Positions 37,160-50,100 of a DNA stretch of 64,000 nt are shown here, one piece after another (the first letter of the stretch is position 1; every line of letters begins with the position of its first letter). The DNA comes from Schistosoma mansoni (lineage: Eukaryota > Platyhelminthes > Trematoda > Strigeidida > Schistosomatidae): contig NC_031499.1 of assembly GCF_000237925.1 (NCBI RefSeq), positions 1,824,533-1,888,532 on the forward strand, given 5' to 3'. Made by a program: the position numbers and the translations under genes. Under the pieces are notes generated by a model. The model ran no database searches, had not been told where the DNA came from, and saw only the letters and a list, made by a program, of their open reading frames with translations.

Positions 37160-37345
37160 GTGTATTGCCTCGATATAGCCTTAATTCACAAGCATGGTAA
37201 GCAGAGATGGATAGTGGCTAGCAGTGGAATCCAGGACGCGCGTTTCGTACCTGAGATGCAGGTACATCCAACTGACGAGTCCCAAACAGGACGGAACGCA
37301 AGTCCTGGATTCCACTGCTAGCCACTATCCATCTCTGCTTACTAT
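37160..37345 (+). mobile_element. Foldback repeat carrying a degenerate hammerhead
   Basis: Two perfect 40-base inverted arms (37198-37237 and 37302-37341; inner ends ggaatccaggac and gtcctggattcc) enclose a 64-base centre. On the plus strand, 37261-37313 follows the known Schistosoma hammerhead layout: catccaactgacgagtccc, aaacaggacggaacgc, gtcctggat. Stem II (GUCC/GGAC) is intact and CUGACGA fits CUGANGA. The second box reads GGAA instead of GAAA and the closing pair of stem I is a mismatch, so I expect it to be inactive. Flanking text upstream (tgcctcgatatagcc) is probably part of the left arm of a longer element truncated on the right. Confidence 0.75.
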
Positions 37346-38219
37346 AATCATTTTGTTCTTACCTAGCCAGTATATGTATAGCTAATAATTTCGAGGCAGA
37401 ACAAATAAATCCATAATGTTTCTAACAATATACCAAAAAGAAGTCAAAGGTAAATGTGTCGCGAGAACTTAAATCAGAGAAATTTTATTGGTACTCTAAA
37501 AGCAAATTCTCAATTTCTAGGTAATGGATACTTGACAACATTGTGTATAAATTTCAAGACAGAAAAACTGAACTTTATGTTCAGTTGATCTTGAAATGAC
37601 TAATAATTGAAAAGGAGATACTTTCATTTTGATTATTGCTGTAACAGAGTATTTGATGCTGTTTCACTAGAGTCTGAAGAATCATAAGAAACTAGAAAAT
37701 ATTCTCCAACTTTCAGAAATGCATGATTTAACTTGGTAATAAGCTTATGTCACCTCTAGTAAGCACCCAGTCTTTCTCTTGACACGATGAATTACGGCTC
37801 TCCGAGAAAACGATGCTACCGAATTTCCATTCAAAGACTGGACGTTATGGTGCTCTTGCGAATACTAAATTTTTTTTAGGTTAAATGACTAATAATTGGG
37901 CACTATTGAGAAATTTCGCACTGAAAGGAAATAGCTATCCCATTCTTCTTGATTTCCTGTGATTTTTCAGCTGATACCACATACCATGGATTCAAAAAAT
38001 GATAATATAAAACTTTCAGTAAGTAATTAAAGATATAACTACTTTATCAAGTACAGGTTTATGCACTTGACTTTGAGCCATACTACTCTTGTGAAGACTA
38101 GCGATAAAATATGGTTTTCAAAACTGAAATAGGTGTAGCAGGGTTTCGACCTAGGGCCTACTATTGAAACATCAATCATCTACGAAATCTTAGTGCAATA
38201 ACGATAATAGTCACCGTTG

Positions 38220-38445
38220 GATGCCGGCTCAGTGGTCTATCGGTTAAGGGCTTCGGCTCGAGACTGGTAGGTCCTGGGTTCGAATCTCGCGGGTGCGAGA
38301 TCGTGGATGCGCACTGCTGAGGGATCCCATAATAGGACGAAACGGCCGCCTAGTGCTTCCAGGTTTTCGATGGTGGTCTGGCTTCAATTAACTCATGATT
38401 CCAACTGTGAAAATACTAAATTCTCCACAAAACCCCCTCTGATAA
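38220..38445 (+). mobile_element. Sm-alpha-type hammerhead retroposon
   Basis: A tRNA-like head (gccggctcagtggtctatcg; gggttcgaatctcgcgg) is followed by the ribozyme region gcactgctgagggatccc, ataataggacgaaacggcc, gcctagtgcttccagg. The tail is rich in A and C (ctccacaaaaccccctc). GAAA and stem I (GCACU/AGUGC) are kept. The first core box reads CUGAGGG and the cleavage triplet reads GCC instead of GUC, so self-cleavage is unlikely. Best preserved in overall layout of the three Sm-alpha-like copies here. Confidence 0.8.
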
Positions 38446-39193
38446 TAGTCTAGGCCAGAGAACAAAAATATGAAAAAACAAAACTACATGATAATCCATA
38501 GTTAAATAGAAAAGGTCAGTGTTAAAGTGAACACAAAACAACTTCGCATCACATCACTATGCCATACAAAATAAGTAACCCTAAGAGTTAGTTGGTTTGT
38601 CAATGAAATAATGCAAATATTTCAATGCAAAGCTCTAACTTATTATCAACATGGCTGTATGTAACTGTTTACAAACCAGTGGTAAGTTTGACATAACAAT
38701 ACCGTACACAAAACTGAATAACAAGCATTTGTCATTTATCGTATTTCACAACTTATAAAGTTTGTCTACGAAATGAAAACAGGGTAATGAATGCATTATT
38801 CATAATAAAAGAAATCAAGAAATATTCAGAAGGTAATAATAATGATAGTAACCGACAAAACTTCACGTATAATACAAAACAACTAAACTCGATCCATACA
38901 AACATACACAATGCACAAAACGAATAGAAGTTAGGCAAACATATCAACACATAAACTGGAATATATGACACAATTGTACACAAAGGTAGTATACCAATAT
39001 ATTTTACAGGAAAAAAGATATTCCATAAGGATGAATACACATAAATAAAATCTAATAGGTAAAAAATAATTATTTATGGGATAGTTAATCTACAGTCAGT
39101 TGAACAAGTACAGGTATAGGAGAAAAATACAGCTTTGTCCGAAAAGATACTGACAAAACTAGAGAAAGGGAAATAAATAAACAATGCAATAAT

Positions 39194-42100
39194 TTAGAAG
39201 TGTAGATTTGTCGATTGTGAAGTATTTAATTTAAATCCTGACGCACGTACAGGTGTTTGACCTGGAAAGTAATAATTAGCTACACGAGCGGCTTCACGTA
39301 GACCACTTAAAAGTGCACCATGCACAGTAGCTGGATAACAACGACAAGTATGTTCACCAGCGAAAAATATACGAGGATTATTAGTTGGCATAGAAATACC
39401 ATCAATTCCATGGGATTGATGAGATACATGAGTTGTTGTTTGTTTTTCACCACTGGAACTACTAGGGTGATAAACTGGTTCAGCAAGAATATCATAATCA
39501 GCGCCTGTGGCTCCGACAGCAACATACGAGTAAGATCCACGTGAATATGGATCAGTTCTCCATCGTGTGACATATGCATCAATTGGCTAGAAAAAATAAA
39601 TAAATATGGTAAATAATTTAATTGGAGTAGGATGGTTCGAAACAAAGGAATGATGTACAGAAATCTGTCGTATAAGACTGTCCTGTCTGTTGACTTATTA
39701 CTTAAGAAAACATATCCGGTTGGATTAATGCCAAATGATTAGAAAATTGATAAGCGATCACAGATTTTTGACAAGGATATATAAAGCAGCCAACATGATG
39801 CAAGAAATATAGTTCTGGTGTACAATGAACACAGTTGAATGAGCGATTCTGTACTAGAACAAGAAGTAATTTTTTAATATTGTATTCATTATAACTGGAA
39901 ATCACAGGCTTCCAGAATAAGATAAAACTAATTTATTTCTATGCCAATACAACACTCCTCGCATTAATAAATCCATGTTAAAATGAGTAAAATTGACAAT
40001 AATTCCGTATGAACTCATTTTCAATCACCAGAGGTAATCTGAACGCAACGTTCTATGACTAGCTTCTTTGTATCGTTACCTATCACAGTTGTCCAAAATT
40101 TTGATATAACAGTCGAATGTTTTGAACAAAACACATCCACATGCTTATTCCGCTCAAAACTGGGCACAAAGGTAACATTTTCTCATTATTCAATAAAACT
40201 AATAAATAGCAGACAACTACAAAAATATTTTAAGTCTATGCTAAACGAAATTTAGTAGTCTTTACGAATCTAATGAAGAATGGATATGAAGTTTTGAAAT
40301 AACTTTACTTCGACAACTAAGATAATAAATCATATACATTTTTTATTTTCAATAAATTAAACTTACATTTGGTATAACAACTTTCTTCTTTTCTTGATTA
40401 CTATGCATTCCGTTACAATTACTACTGTTACTGTTATTATTATTGTTACTAATACTACTACTATTACTACCTTCTTGAGTGAAAATACCACGAAGAACTT
40501 GCATAGCTCGTGTAATAATAGGTTCTTTAAGTCCACGACCTAATAGATGAGATGTTGATGTGGCACAATTATTGATTAATGCGTTTTGACCTTTAGATCC
40601 TGGTGATAGACGTCGTGTAGGTGAAGTTTTCTCATTTTCTAAATCACATGCAGCACGACCAGCAACTAATGCTATCAATACAGGTTTATCAGTAATTGAC
40701 CAGAATAAAAATAATTCACCACGCGAATTTGTTGATTCATTCACATGTCCAAATAGATTGTGTGAACGATCCCAAAAACTCCTCTCAAATATAAGTACAA
40801 CCTAGAGAACGAAAGAGGAGATAAAAACGATTAACACTAAGTGAATATGGTCATTGAATTCATGTTCATTGACACTTGCCAGCAGGATAACGAATCTACA
40901 CCTAGGTTGGTTTTCTCAGTAAGGTTGAAATTAGATTTGTTTACTAAATATATTACGATTTTCAAACGCACACTGAACAACTTTGACAAACCAATGGTCA
41001 GTATAAAGCTATTTTTGTATGAGATCAATTATGTAGTTAAAATTTACACAGAGTAATCAAGGTCCATAAAGGGGTTTTGTGAATATTATAGTGAGTTAAT
41101 AGTTCAGTTCATGAGTCAATTGAAGTTAGACCATCATGGAAAACCTGGATAACCAAAGTTCGTTGTAATGCCCATAATCAGTCAAAACGATGTAATGTTA
41201 TGATTGAATACATTAAAATGATAAAAGGCAAACATTTTAATGAGCAACACAAACTGATAAAAAAAATTTAGTTGGATCCTCTCAGTACCTTGTTTCATTG
41301 GGCTACAGAAATATTAGAAGACAATATTTAGTCTGCAGTTATAAAGAATCATCATTTACCAAACGTTTGAACTCCGTACATACATTTCCAATCAATGTAA
41401 AATTATAATGGGACAGTGGTAGAACGATGTAAGCCGATTGGTTCAACAGCAAAACGAACTATCCAATAAAATCACTCAAACTATGTAGCAGTATGAATTG
41501 AGTTCAATACATTACTACTATCTTTGTAGTGGACGCTACTCACAAGGATGTTTGTAAATAGTGTGTAGCAGGACGTGATGCCGAAGTTACAGCAATTGTT
41601 ACACAGGGCGAAGTTTCAGAGTATCGACAGCACGGCGTTGGCAGAACACTTGGAGACCAGATGAGTAAAGAGTTCAGACGGCAGAATACACCGGAAGATG
41701 TTAACGGACGATTGAATACTACGTATATGTGTTAAGTAAATACTTTGTAACTTCTTACAACAAATATGCTTTCCTTCTGCCTATTGCTTTCATCTACACC
41801 TGGTATGGCAATAACTTACGATGTTGATATCTGAATAAGCTACATAATATAAATAATTTAGTAATGAACAAATATATCAAAAACTAGACTTTGTAACTAA
41901 CACAAATCGGTGAAAATAACAGTTAACAAGAAAAAAAATCACGGAAATTTAGTCAATTATATGAATATTATTTTTAGAAAAAAAAACTGATAACTCAATA
42001 GCATTTAAAATTATAGGAGACAACATCTATTCATCAAGTTTTACTTATGAATAGATTAGTAACAATGAAAACATATAATTTATAAAATGATCGTTTGTAT

Positions 42101-43722
42101 ATTCCAAAAAAGGAACTAATGTTCATAAAGAGTAAATAAATGAAATAATCGAACTAGTACATACTTAGGTAACTCATTTGACAAGTAGAGATATTGATTC
42201 ATGTTTTCAATCATGTAAGAAAGGATTAGCGCTTCAAAATGGATGTAGTTGGAGCATGCTTTAAACATGGAACCATATTGATGAAGTAAAGTTAATAAAT
42301 GTTCTCAACACACAAGTTTTTTTTCTAATAAGAGGTTTAAACGTTATCTGATTGGAGAAGAGAATTTTCCAAATCAAACATAGTGGTAACGTAATATCAA
42401 GTCATTAGAACTGGTTATTAACAATGACTGCTTAGCTGAGCAATACCAAAGGACTAGTATGGTAAAACAATGTTGGTTACTTATTCGTTGATCAGTTAGT
42501 CAACATTTCTCGACAAGAAAAATATTAAATAAGATCTGAGATTTAAAATGATAGCTAACATTAGGTAAAGGAGAAGAATAGTAAACTAGAAGTCACTAAA
42601 TCAAGATAATAATACGAACATCGTTTCTATCGTCTTTGCCTTACAAATATTAAAAAGACAATAGTAATCAAACAACAAACTCGTAGCATATTGGATCCTT
42701 GCTCCTGTTTCGATTTGAGAAGCCGATTTATATTTTCAGGTCCCGTGTATCCAGTGTAATTTAAAACTGATCGCATAAGGTTGTATTTACAAAATGAGTA
42801 ATACAACCTGAAAAGAATATCAAAATCTCACTCTGTATACATCTTTTTATTAAATGTAATTCTTACCTTATTCAATACACCGAATCCTAAACGCTGAATA
42901 GCTGAAATTTTCCAATCAGGCAAACGTGGCTCAAAACGTGGTACAACTAATTTTGTAAGGCAATTGGTAGATGATTCATTTGTTGTAATTTGTGATTGAT
43001 GCATGGTTGTTTCATTATCCTGTTGGATACTTTCTTTTAAGATACCTAATGGTAGGGTACAAATTAAAGCGTCTGCTTCATATTCAATTAAATCATCTTG
43101 ACTAAATGCCGAATTAAGGACATCCACTTGAACACCTGTAAAACAAAAAGATATTTTGATTTCAAATTATACACCAAAAATCTTCCTTGTGTACATATTA
43201 TACGTAAATATGTTGTATAACATGAGAAGATGAGAAAAGCTAAAACTATTGAAATAGTGAAAAAAATAATCTTGTATTCTCTTAGCTAAGTTAGTTTATT
43301 TTTGAGCAATAAATATCCCAATTGAGCTTCAATGAGAAAATCAACATCGAGATGAAAGTAAATTCAATTGACCAGTTTCAAATAGAAAGAAACGCTCATT
43401 ATGTATACCACTACCAGGCACAATCAAAATATTTGAAGGTGGTTTAATTATCATCTCACAATGTTGTCAAGTATGACAATGAAAGCTTAAAATTCAACCG
43501 TATTATATTATTTATCGTAAGATTTAAAAATGCAGCCATAACCCAGACACCTAATCAGTATCATAGAAACACTGATCAAGTTAAAATTACTGTATGACGA
43601 TGTAACTCATCAGCCACAAATTCATGTACTCAGTTTTGAATCACTGTTTGTGTAAAGGATAGTGAGACCAACCGGCTGTCTCAACCGATATAGGTGAAAC
43701 AGAGGTTGAGCTCACGACCGCG

Positions 43723-43778
<56 letters not shown>

Positions 43779-46700
43779 TTTAACACAAATTTGACACGAA
43801 AATTCATTGTGTGATGTAAAATCTGATCATTTCTTATGCAATCATTAGGCAAGCTTAACTTAAACGTGATTTTTGTAACATTACATTGAATAAAATTCGT
43901 GAATTTCTTAACTCTGTAAATTCTTATAATTCGAATTTCTACAATAAAATTACTTACGCCTGTTATTTCTCGTGGAGAAGCATAGGCTGCTCATCAGCAT
44001 TCTCCATCTAACCCTGTCCTAGACAACCCTTTCCAGTTGTTATTCATTGTTTCTATGTCTGCTTCAAATTCACAACGCAATGTATTCTTTGGTCTTCTTC
44101 TTTTCTCCTTTCCCTCAGGATTCCAAACTAGGGCTTGCCTCTTGATACAGTTTGATGATTTTCTCAATGCGTGTCCTACTCACCGACAGTGTCTTTCCCT
44201 AAATTCCTCTCCCGCTAGAACCTGGTTTGTTCTCTGATACAGTCGCTTATTGCTTATAGCATCCGGCCGATGGACATTGAGTATCTTGTGTAAACAATCG
44301 TTTATAAGTACGTATACTTTGGTTGTAGTAGTTTTCCAAGCTTCGACTCCATATATTTGAACTGTCTTAACGTTCGTATTAAAAAGATTCTGACTTTGAT
44401 GTTGGCTTGAAGACAATTGTTTTGAGTCCCATATGTTCTTCAATTGAAGAAATGCTGTCCCTGGTTTGCCAGTCCCTGCCTTTACATCTGAATCAGATCC
44501 TTCTTTCCAGTCCATAGGCACTTGTTCTTCCTCCCAAATCTTCCTGAATAGAATGTGGAGCATCTTGAAATTTACTTCTATGTCTGACTAAGGTGCTTCG
44601 GTTGGTATGTTATCTGGTTCTGCTGCTTTCCCACTGGTGATTTCTCCGATGGACATCCTGAAATCTTAGATGGTTGGTGGAATGACAACTATAAGGTCTG
44701 TGTGTTGCGTCCATGTCCGGCGGGTTAAGTAAGGCTGGTCTATTCAGGGGTTCTTCAAAGTGTTCTACCCATCTTTTCCTCTATTCTTGAATGTCAGTGA
44801 CTGGTTTGTTTTCTTTGTCTTTGAATAGTCTCTTTGGTTTACTATATTTCCCTGACAGTTTCTTCGTTGTCATATAGTTGTCTCATATTTCCTTCTCTTG
44901 CAACTTTTACTGCTGTCGCTACTAGGTCCTCCACGTATTTCTGATTGCCGACTCTAATGTTCCTCTGCACTCTCTTGTTTGCTTGTGTGTATGCAGCTTG
45001 TGCCCTGACTTTCTCTTTTCTTGTTCGATTGTTGTTAATTGGTATCTCCTTGTTTTTCCATTCTTGGATCTCGTCCAGGTTTTCGACGGAGATTTATTCC
45101 TTATGGTGATGTTTCTTGCGGCCCGGCACCTCATGACACGTTGAAGTTTGCGCTTCTTTGGTTCTTTACAGTTGCTCTCCAATAAGGGATTTTCTCTTCC
45201 TTGGGTGGATCTTATAAGCCTGGGAACCTGTTGTTCAGAGCTATTTCGAATTCGTTGAGTTTGTCAGTATCTCGAAGGAAGACCGTATTAAACCTTTATA
45301 ATGCTGTTTCTCCAGTCGTCTAGTGCTTCTTTAGTTTTGATTTCATCTTCGCAACCACTAGGTGATGGTCCGGTCCTTTCCTGAGCACTTCGCTATGATT
45401 GATGACAGCCTCTCATAAGACTGGTCTTAATCGTCGTCATTGCTATCATTGGTGGGTGCATAACACTGGGTAACATTCATTGTGATGCTCTCCTTCTTTG
45501 TTTTGAAAACTGCTTTCATGATCCTGGCTGGATCCATAAGATTCTCATCCTATAAGTTCATTGAGTGCTTCTTTGGACAACATCAGAGTAACTCCCTTAA
45601 TATGCACAGCATTTTCTTCCTCGTGGTCGGAGTACAGCAGCATCTCTCCTGAATATATCATTTTCTACCCAACTTTGGTCCAGTAGGTTTCACTGGCTCC
45701 GAGCACCTACATGTTGTATTTCCTCATTTCCGCAACTATTTGATTAGTCCTCTCGGTCTCCCACATTGTTAGGACATTCCATGTGTCTATGTTAATTGTT
45801 GCTGTGGTTGTTAGAAGGAGCATCGGCCTCGTGGGTTCCGAAGAATCTCGGCTTTCACCATCAGGCGTCATAATTCTTCTGAACGAAGATCCTTCAACTC
45901 GGAAGGCAGAGTTTTAATGGTTTGAAATATTTACTCTGGTTAGCAAGGTTGGTTTCTACGGGACGGGACTGACGGCCCTATGTCCAACCCACCGCTTTAA
46001 CCCGGGCTAGGAGCCGGCAGCAACCCTAGAAGGGCTACGGGTGGAGAAAAATAGTCGACATCAAAATTACCAAGACTAAACGAATAAATCACTCTGTGTT
46101 TCGAATAGACTTAAATCATACCAACTAATTCTGATTAAGTGCTTGGATGATATCATAATCACCAGAACCTTTGAAAATGTTAAGGTTCGACTTCATTTGG
46201 GGTAATTAGGGGTGCACAGCTGAGGAATCTTTAAGTGTGGAGAATAATCTGTCAATTGAGCCTCCAACTAATATAAGTGTTAGCATTATTCAGTCAGCCA
46301 ATTATAGCGATCACCATTTCGACATAAAAATAATGCAAGTCAGTGAAAACCATGATTGATCTAAGAGAAATATTGAGTCATCATCCATGAAAGAAGAATA
46401 TAATTTTAGCAAAAACTGAATAATCAACAATATTTAAATGACTAACCGAAAGTATGAAATTATTCTTATAATTCATATCACTTAAAGTCCATGTACGTTG
46501 TACTACATTTCCAATGTCTATATATTCTAAAGAGATGTCAATTTGGAATTTGATTTAAAACACCACTAAATTTACAATAAAGATGCCTATCAAACTGTTA
46601 ATGAGATTTAACGAATATGAAATAACCATCCTTAACTCCACTATCTAGTCTTCTTTTTGTCACTATTATTAATGAATTAAGGACGGAAAATCACTCGATG

Positions 46701-47145
46701 TATAATTAGCAATCGGATGACAATTTATATTCACTTAAAATTTGATAAGTCTATTTTACAAAATATACGAATATGAATATAAAATTTACCTGTATTAGAG
46801 TAAGAAATACGTTTAACTGTACTTTTCAATTCAATATGACCAGATCCAAGTTTATAAGTGGATAAAGTCGATGACGATGTTGTTGTTGTTACAGATGTAA
46901 GATGATTATCACGAGGTTTTAGTCCAACTGTTAATGACTGACCAGATGTAATATAATGTGCTAAATTATCAGTTACTGACCCATAACCGTCTTGTAATAC
47001 ACAATGATCACCGCTTAATTCAAACAAATCATCTTGATCCCAATGACGTAATGATAAATTATGCAGTTCTGTGGCATTGGCGAATTCCAAATTAGCTAAA
47101 TGCCAGTCAAGTATAGAACGTTCTTCTTTGGTTAAATACATATCT
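39194..47145 (-). CDS. KDM1A: LSD1 exons 9-12: substrate-binding half and C-terminus
   Basis: Exon 47145-46790 codes [20 protein letters not shown] and [19 protein letters not shown], nearly collinear with human LSD1. Exon 43135-42867 codes [31 protein letters not shown], ending on the lysine that in the human enzyme (Lys661) contacts the flavin. Exon 40801-40367 codes [40 protein letters not shown] and then a Ser/Asn-rich insertion including a run of asparagines. Exon 39586-39194 codes [40 protein letters not shown] and a tail ending NLHF. The active-site framework is complete. Intron 9 contains the RTE-like LINE at 44-46 kb. Confidence 0.94.
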
Positions 47146-50100
47146 CTGAAGGACATGAAAACAAACCAACATAACAAAGAACATGGATTATATGAACAGC
47201 CAAAAAGATTAGTAATGAGAAATTCATTGAAATAACAGAGAAAATCAGTGACAGAATCTTTGAACTTGTCCTTACTAAAACGGATCGAGTCTGCAATTGA
47301 AATAAATCCACACACTATTCATTTACGCATATACAATAGTGACAATAGTAAAGATTGATACTGGTCAAACTAAGGAATAAAACTAATAATCTGAGCAGTT
47401 CAAAAAGGAAATATAAAAATACCAACTGTGATAGACAACATAAACTGGCTTTCTTCCATTACACTTCAAATTTTGTTTTCCTATAATGTTTTAATCGTTC
47501 GAGTTCTCTCTCTAATTTCACTGTTATTGTAAATAATAAAAATTTAAACGGACAGATTACTATCTCAAGTCCTAAGATATTTCAGTCAGTTAGTCGGTAA
47601 ATCGATCGATCAAAGTAACATTGAAGGTATATAATTGTCTTTAAGTCATATGTTTTTGTATATAATGAATAGTGATACAATCCTGGGGGAGCTATCCAAG
47701 ACGAAATAGATAGACGTGAAGGTAATATTCAAAACTGTGATTCAATAGTTAAAAATCGAGCACTTTACAAAAATTAAGCACGATGAAACTAAGAAATATT
47801 TAATATTAAGCTTTATCAGACACAAGTTTACTCATGCAGTTTTGAGCCATACTAGTTGTACATAAGCTGATCAAACTAAAACGGATTGTCTATTGAAAAT
47901 TCACTCGGAAAAAATTACTGTGTTGAACTTTCACAGTTAAGCATCTTAAATTAAGCTAAGATTTATACAAAAGTCGAAAATAGATCCCCTTTATTGATAA
48001 TTTTGTTGTGTGTGATTCCTCTCCTAAGCTGCAAGCAGACGCGAATCAAGTACATAGTTTTTGTCAGTAGAACATTTCCAAAATATATTGATTTTTAAGA
48101 AAACCGAAATTCGTCAAGTGACTACTCAGTCTGGGCAAAAGTGTTAATATAATGTTATTTATAAAGTAAAATCTTGTAGTTCTAAAGATTTACGATTACA
48201 ATGAATAGAAAGATTGACTTTCTCACTCTATCAGTAAGTTTCTTCAGACTTTAGATAATAACTGTATTTCTTGAGATTTTTTAGACGGCTTTTTAATGTA
48301 AATATTAAACCATGAATGAAATGGTGAGAGTTGTACAGATTCGTCATATATATATATATATATATATAGGAATATATATATATATATGGCGNNNNNNNNN
48401 NNNNNNNNNNNNNNNNNNNNNNNNNNNNNNNNNNNNNNNNNNNNNNNNNNNNNNNNNNNNNNNNNNNNNNNNNNNNNNNNNNNNNNNNNNNNNNNNNNNN
48501 NNNNNNNNNNNNNNNNNNNNNNNNNNNNNNNNNNNNNNNNNNNNNNNNNNNNNNNNNNNNNNNNNNNNNNNNNNNNNNNNNNNNNNNNNNNACGTTTCAT
48601 TACAGCGCCATGCACAATCGAAAATCATCGTAATACATAACTCATAAGTGAGCATTTGTTGCTCGATAGTATGACCTATTATAGAGCCTCCGTCTCTAAA
48701 GACCTTCCAATCATTACATGATAATAATATTTGAAATATTCCCAGAGATTGAAGTTTAAATAATTCCAGCGTCCCACCCAGCAAACTAGTCTGGACGAAA
48801 CGTTGGAACTAATTAAATTTCAGTCTCTGAGATTATTTCAAATATGATTTTCACAAATAATGTCTTCTCTATACTCGGAGCTCAATTTTTGTCCAAATAT
48901 TCGTTCTAATATTGATGAATATTCGTATGAATTAGAGATAATTGTCTGTGCATGTAATTTTAATGAAACATCAAATGACGTAGCGGCTAGATAGCCTAAA
49001 TTCCATAGTCTTTTAAGGATGTTTCAATAATGGAAACAAGTTGAAATAACCAGATATTATAATCATTTAAGATATATATAGTTGCATGTACTTACTTCGG
49101 TGGTTCTTGAAGTAATATGTCTAATTGTTTATTGACTTGAGACAGGGCAGTTTGAAGTGGTTGAAATTTCTTCCAAGCTTCATGTAAATGACTAAGTAAC
49201 TGACGAACTTCAAATTGAGAGCTAACATTAAATACTGGTAACGAAGGACGTTGAGATATATCAGTAGAAGAGGATAATCTTACCGGATTGTTATTAACTG
49301 ATCTGGTGAAATAGTTATGAGAATTGGAAAAAGACAATTAGAGAGATCACAAAGGTATATGTTATGTAAAACAAACTGTCATAATACATTTACTGTTAAA
49401 TATCAACCATTCAGTTTCTATGAAATCAAATTAATAATACTGATATTTCGATTCTTTTGGCATATTAGTTGCCTTTCTATTATTCTTATGAAATAATAAA
49501 TGTGTGGTCAGAAGTGGTAGTTTTAGATGAGCTAGTGAGAACTTCAACTAGGCCCATCAAAACTCCATTCCTACTGGCTGAGTCACAATGCCACTTTAAG
49601 GCACTGCGTAAATGAATATGTGTTTTTTTTATTGTTGTCTTCACGATTCAATTTACTCATTTTTTCAACTTTTATTAGTTGGATTTAATAATAATCCAGG
49701 ATAGTATGAACCGGAGCTGTAGGGCGGGGCTATATGAGTTGTTTGATGGAACTCAGAGTAGCAGCTTGTTGAATAATATTACACTTAATAGTATTTTTAT
49801 ATTTCATTTTTTAATAACTACAATAACTTAAAAATAAATTTTCGTTCAACTTTGTAGTATAAATATCACAGCTGTGAAGAATTTCTCAAGTTTTGTAATT
49901 TACCATACGCTGTAGGTTTACATTTCAGTTCAATATTGTAAATCAGGCAACGCTTGAGGTCACCGGTCTTGAATTTTACTATTGTACGCAACCGGATGTA
50001 CTAAACGAGAAATTTCATAGTGTACTACAACTAACGTCATTTAACACGAACAACATACGCAAAATACTCTATTTGAACAAAAAGACTTGGTCTATTTACT

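Noticed and set aside
38220-38295. Candidate tRNA gene
   Set aside because: The tRNA-like head continues into a hammerhead segment and A/C-rich tail, so it is part of an Sm-alpha-type retroposon.
41560-41720. GC-richer patch in LSD1 intron 10
   Set aside because: It does not extend an exon, has no open frame matching LSD1 and could not be tied to any repeat family.
1378-44000. CUGAUGAG-like text near the RTE 3' ends (minus strand at about 1380, 35535 and 43985)
   Set aside because: No matching GAAA box or stem II follows; the text is coding sequence for the LINE C-terminus.
48244-48784. Long open frames on both strands at 48.3-48.8 kb
   Set aside because: They run through 200 N bases and an AT microsatellite and are artefacts of the gap.
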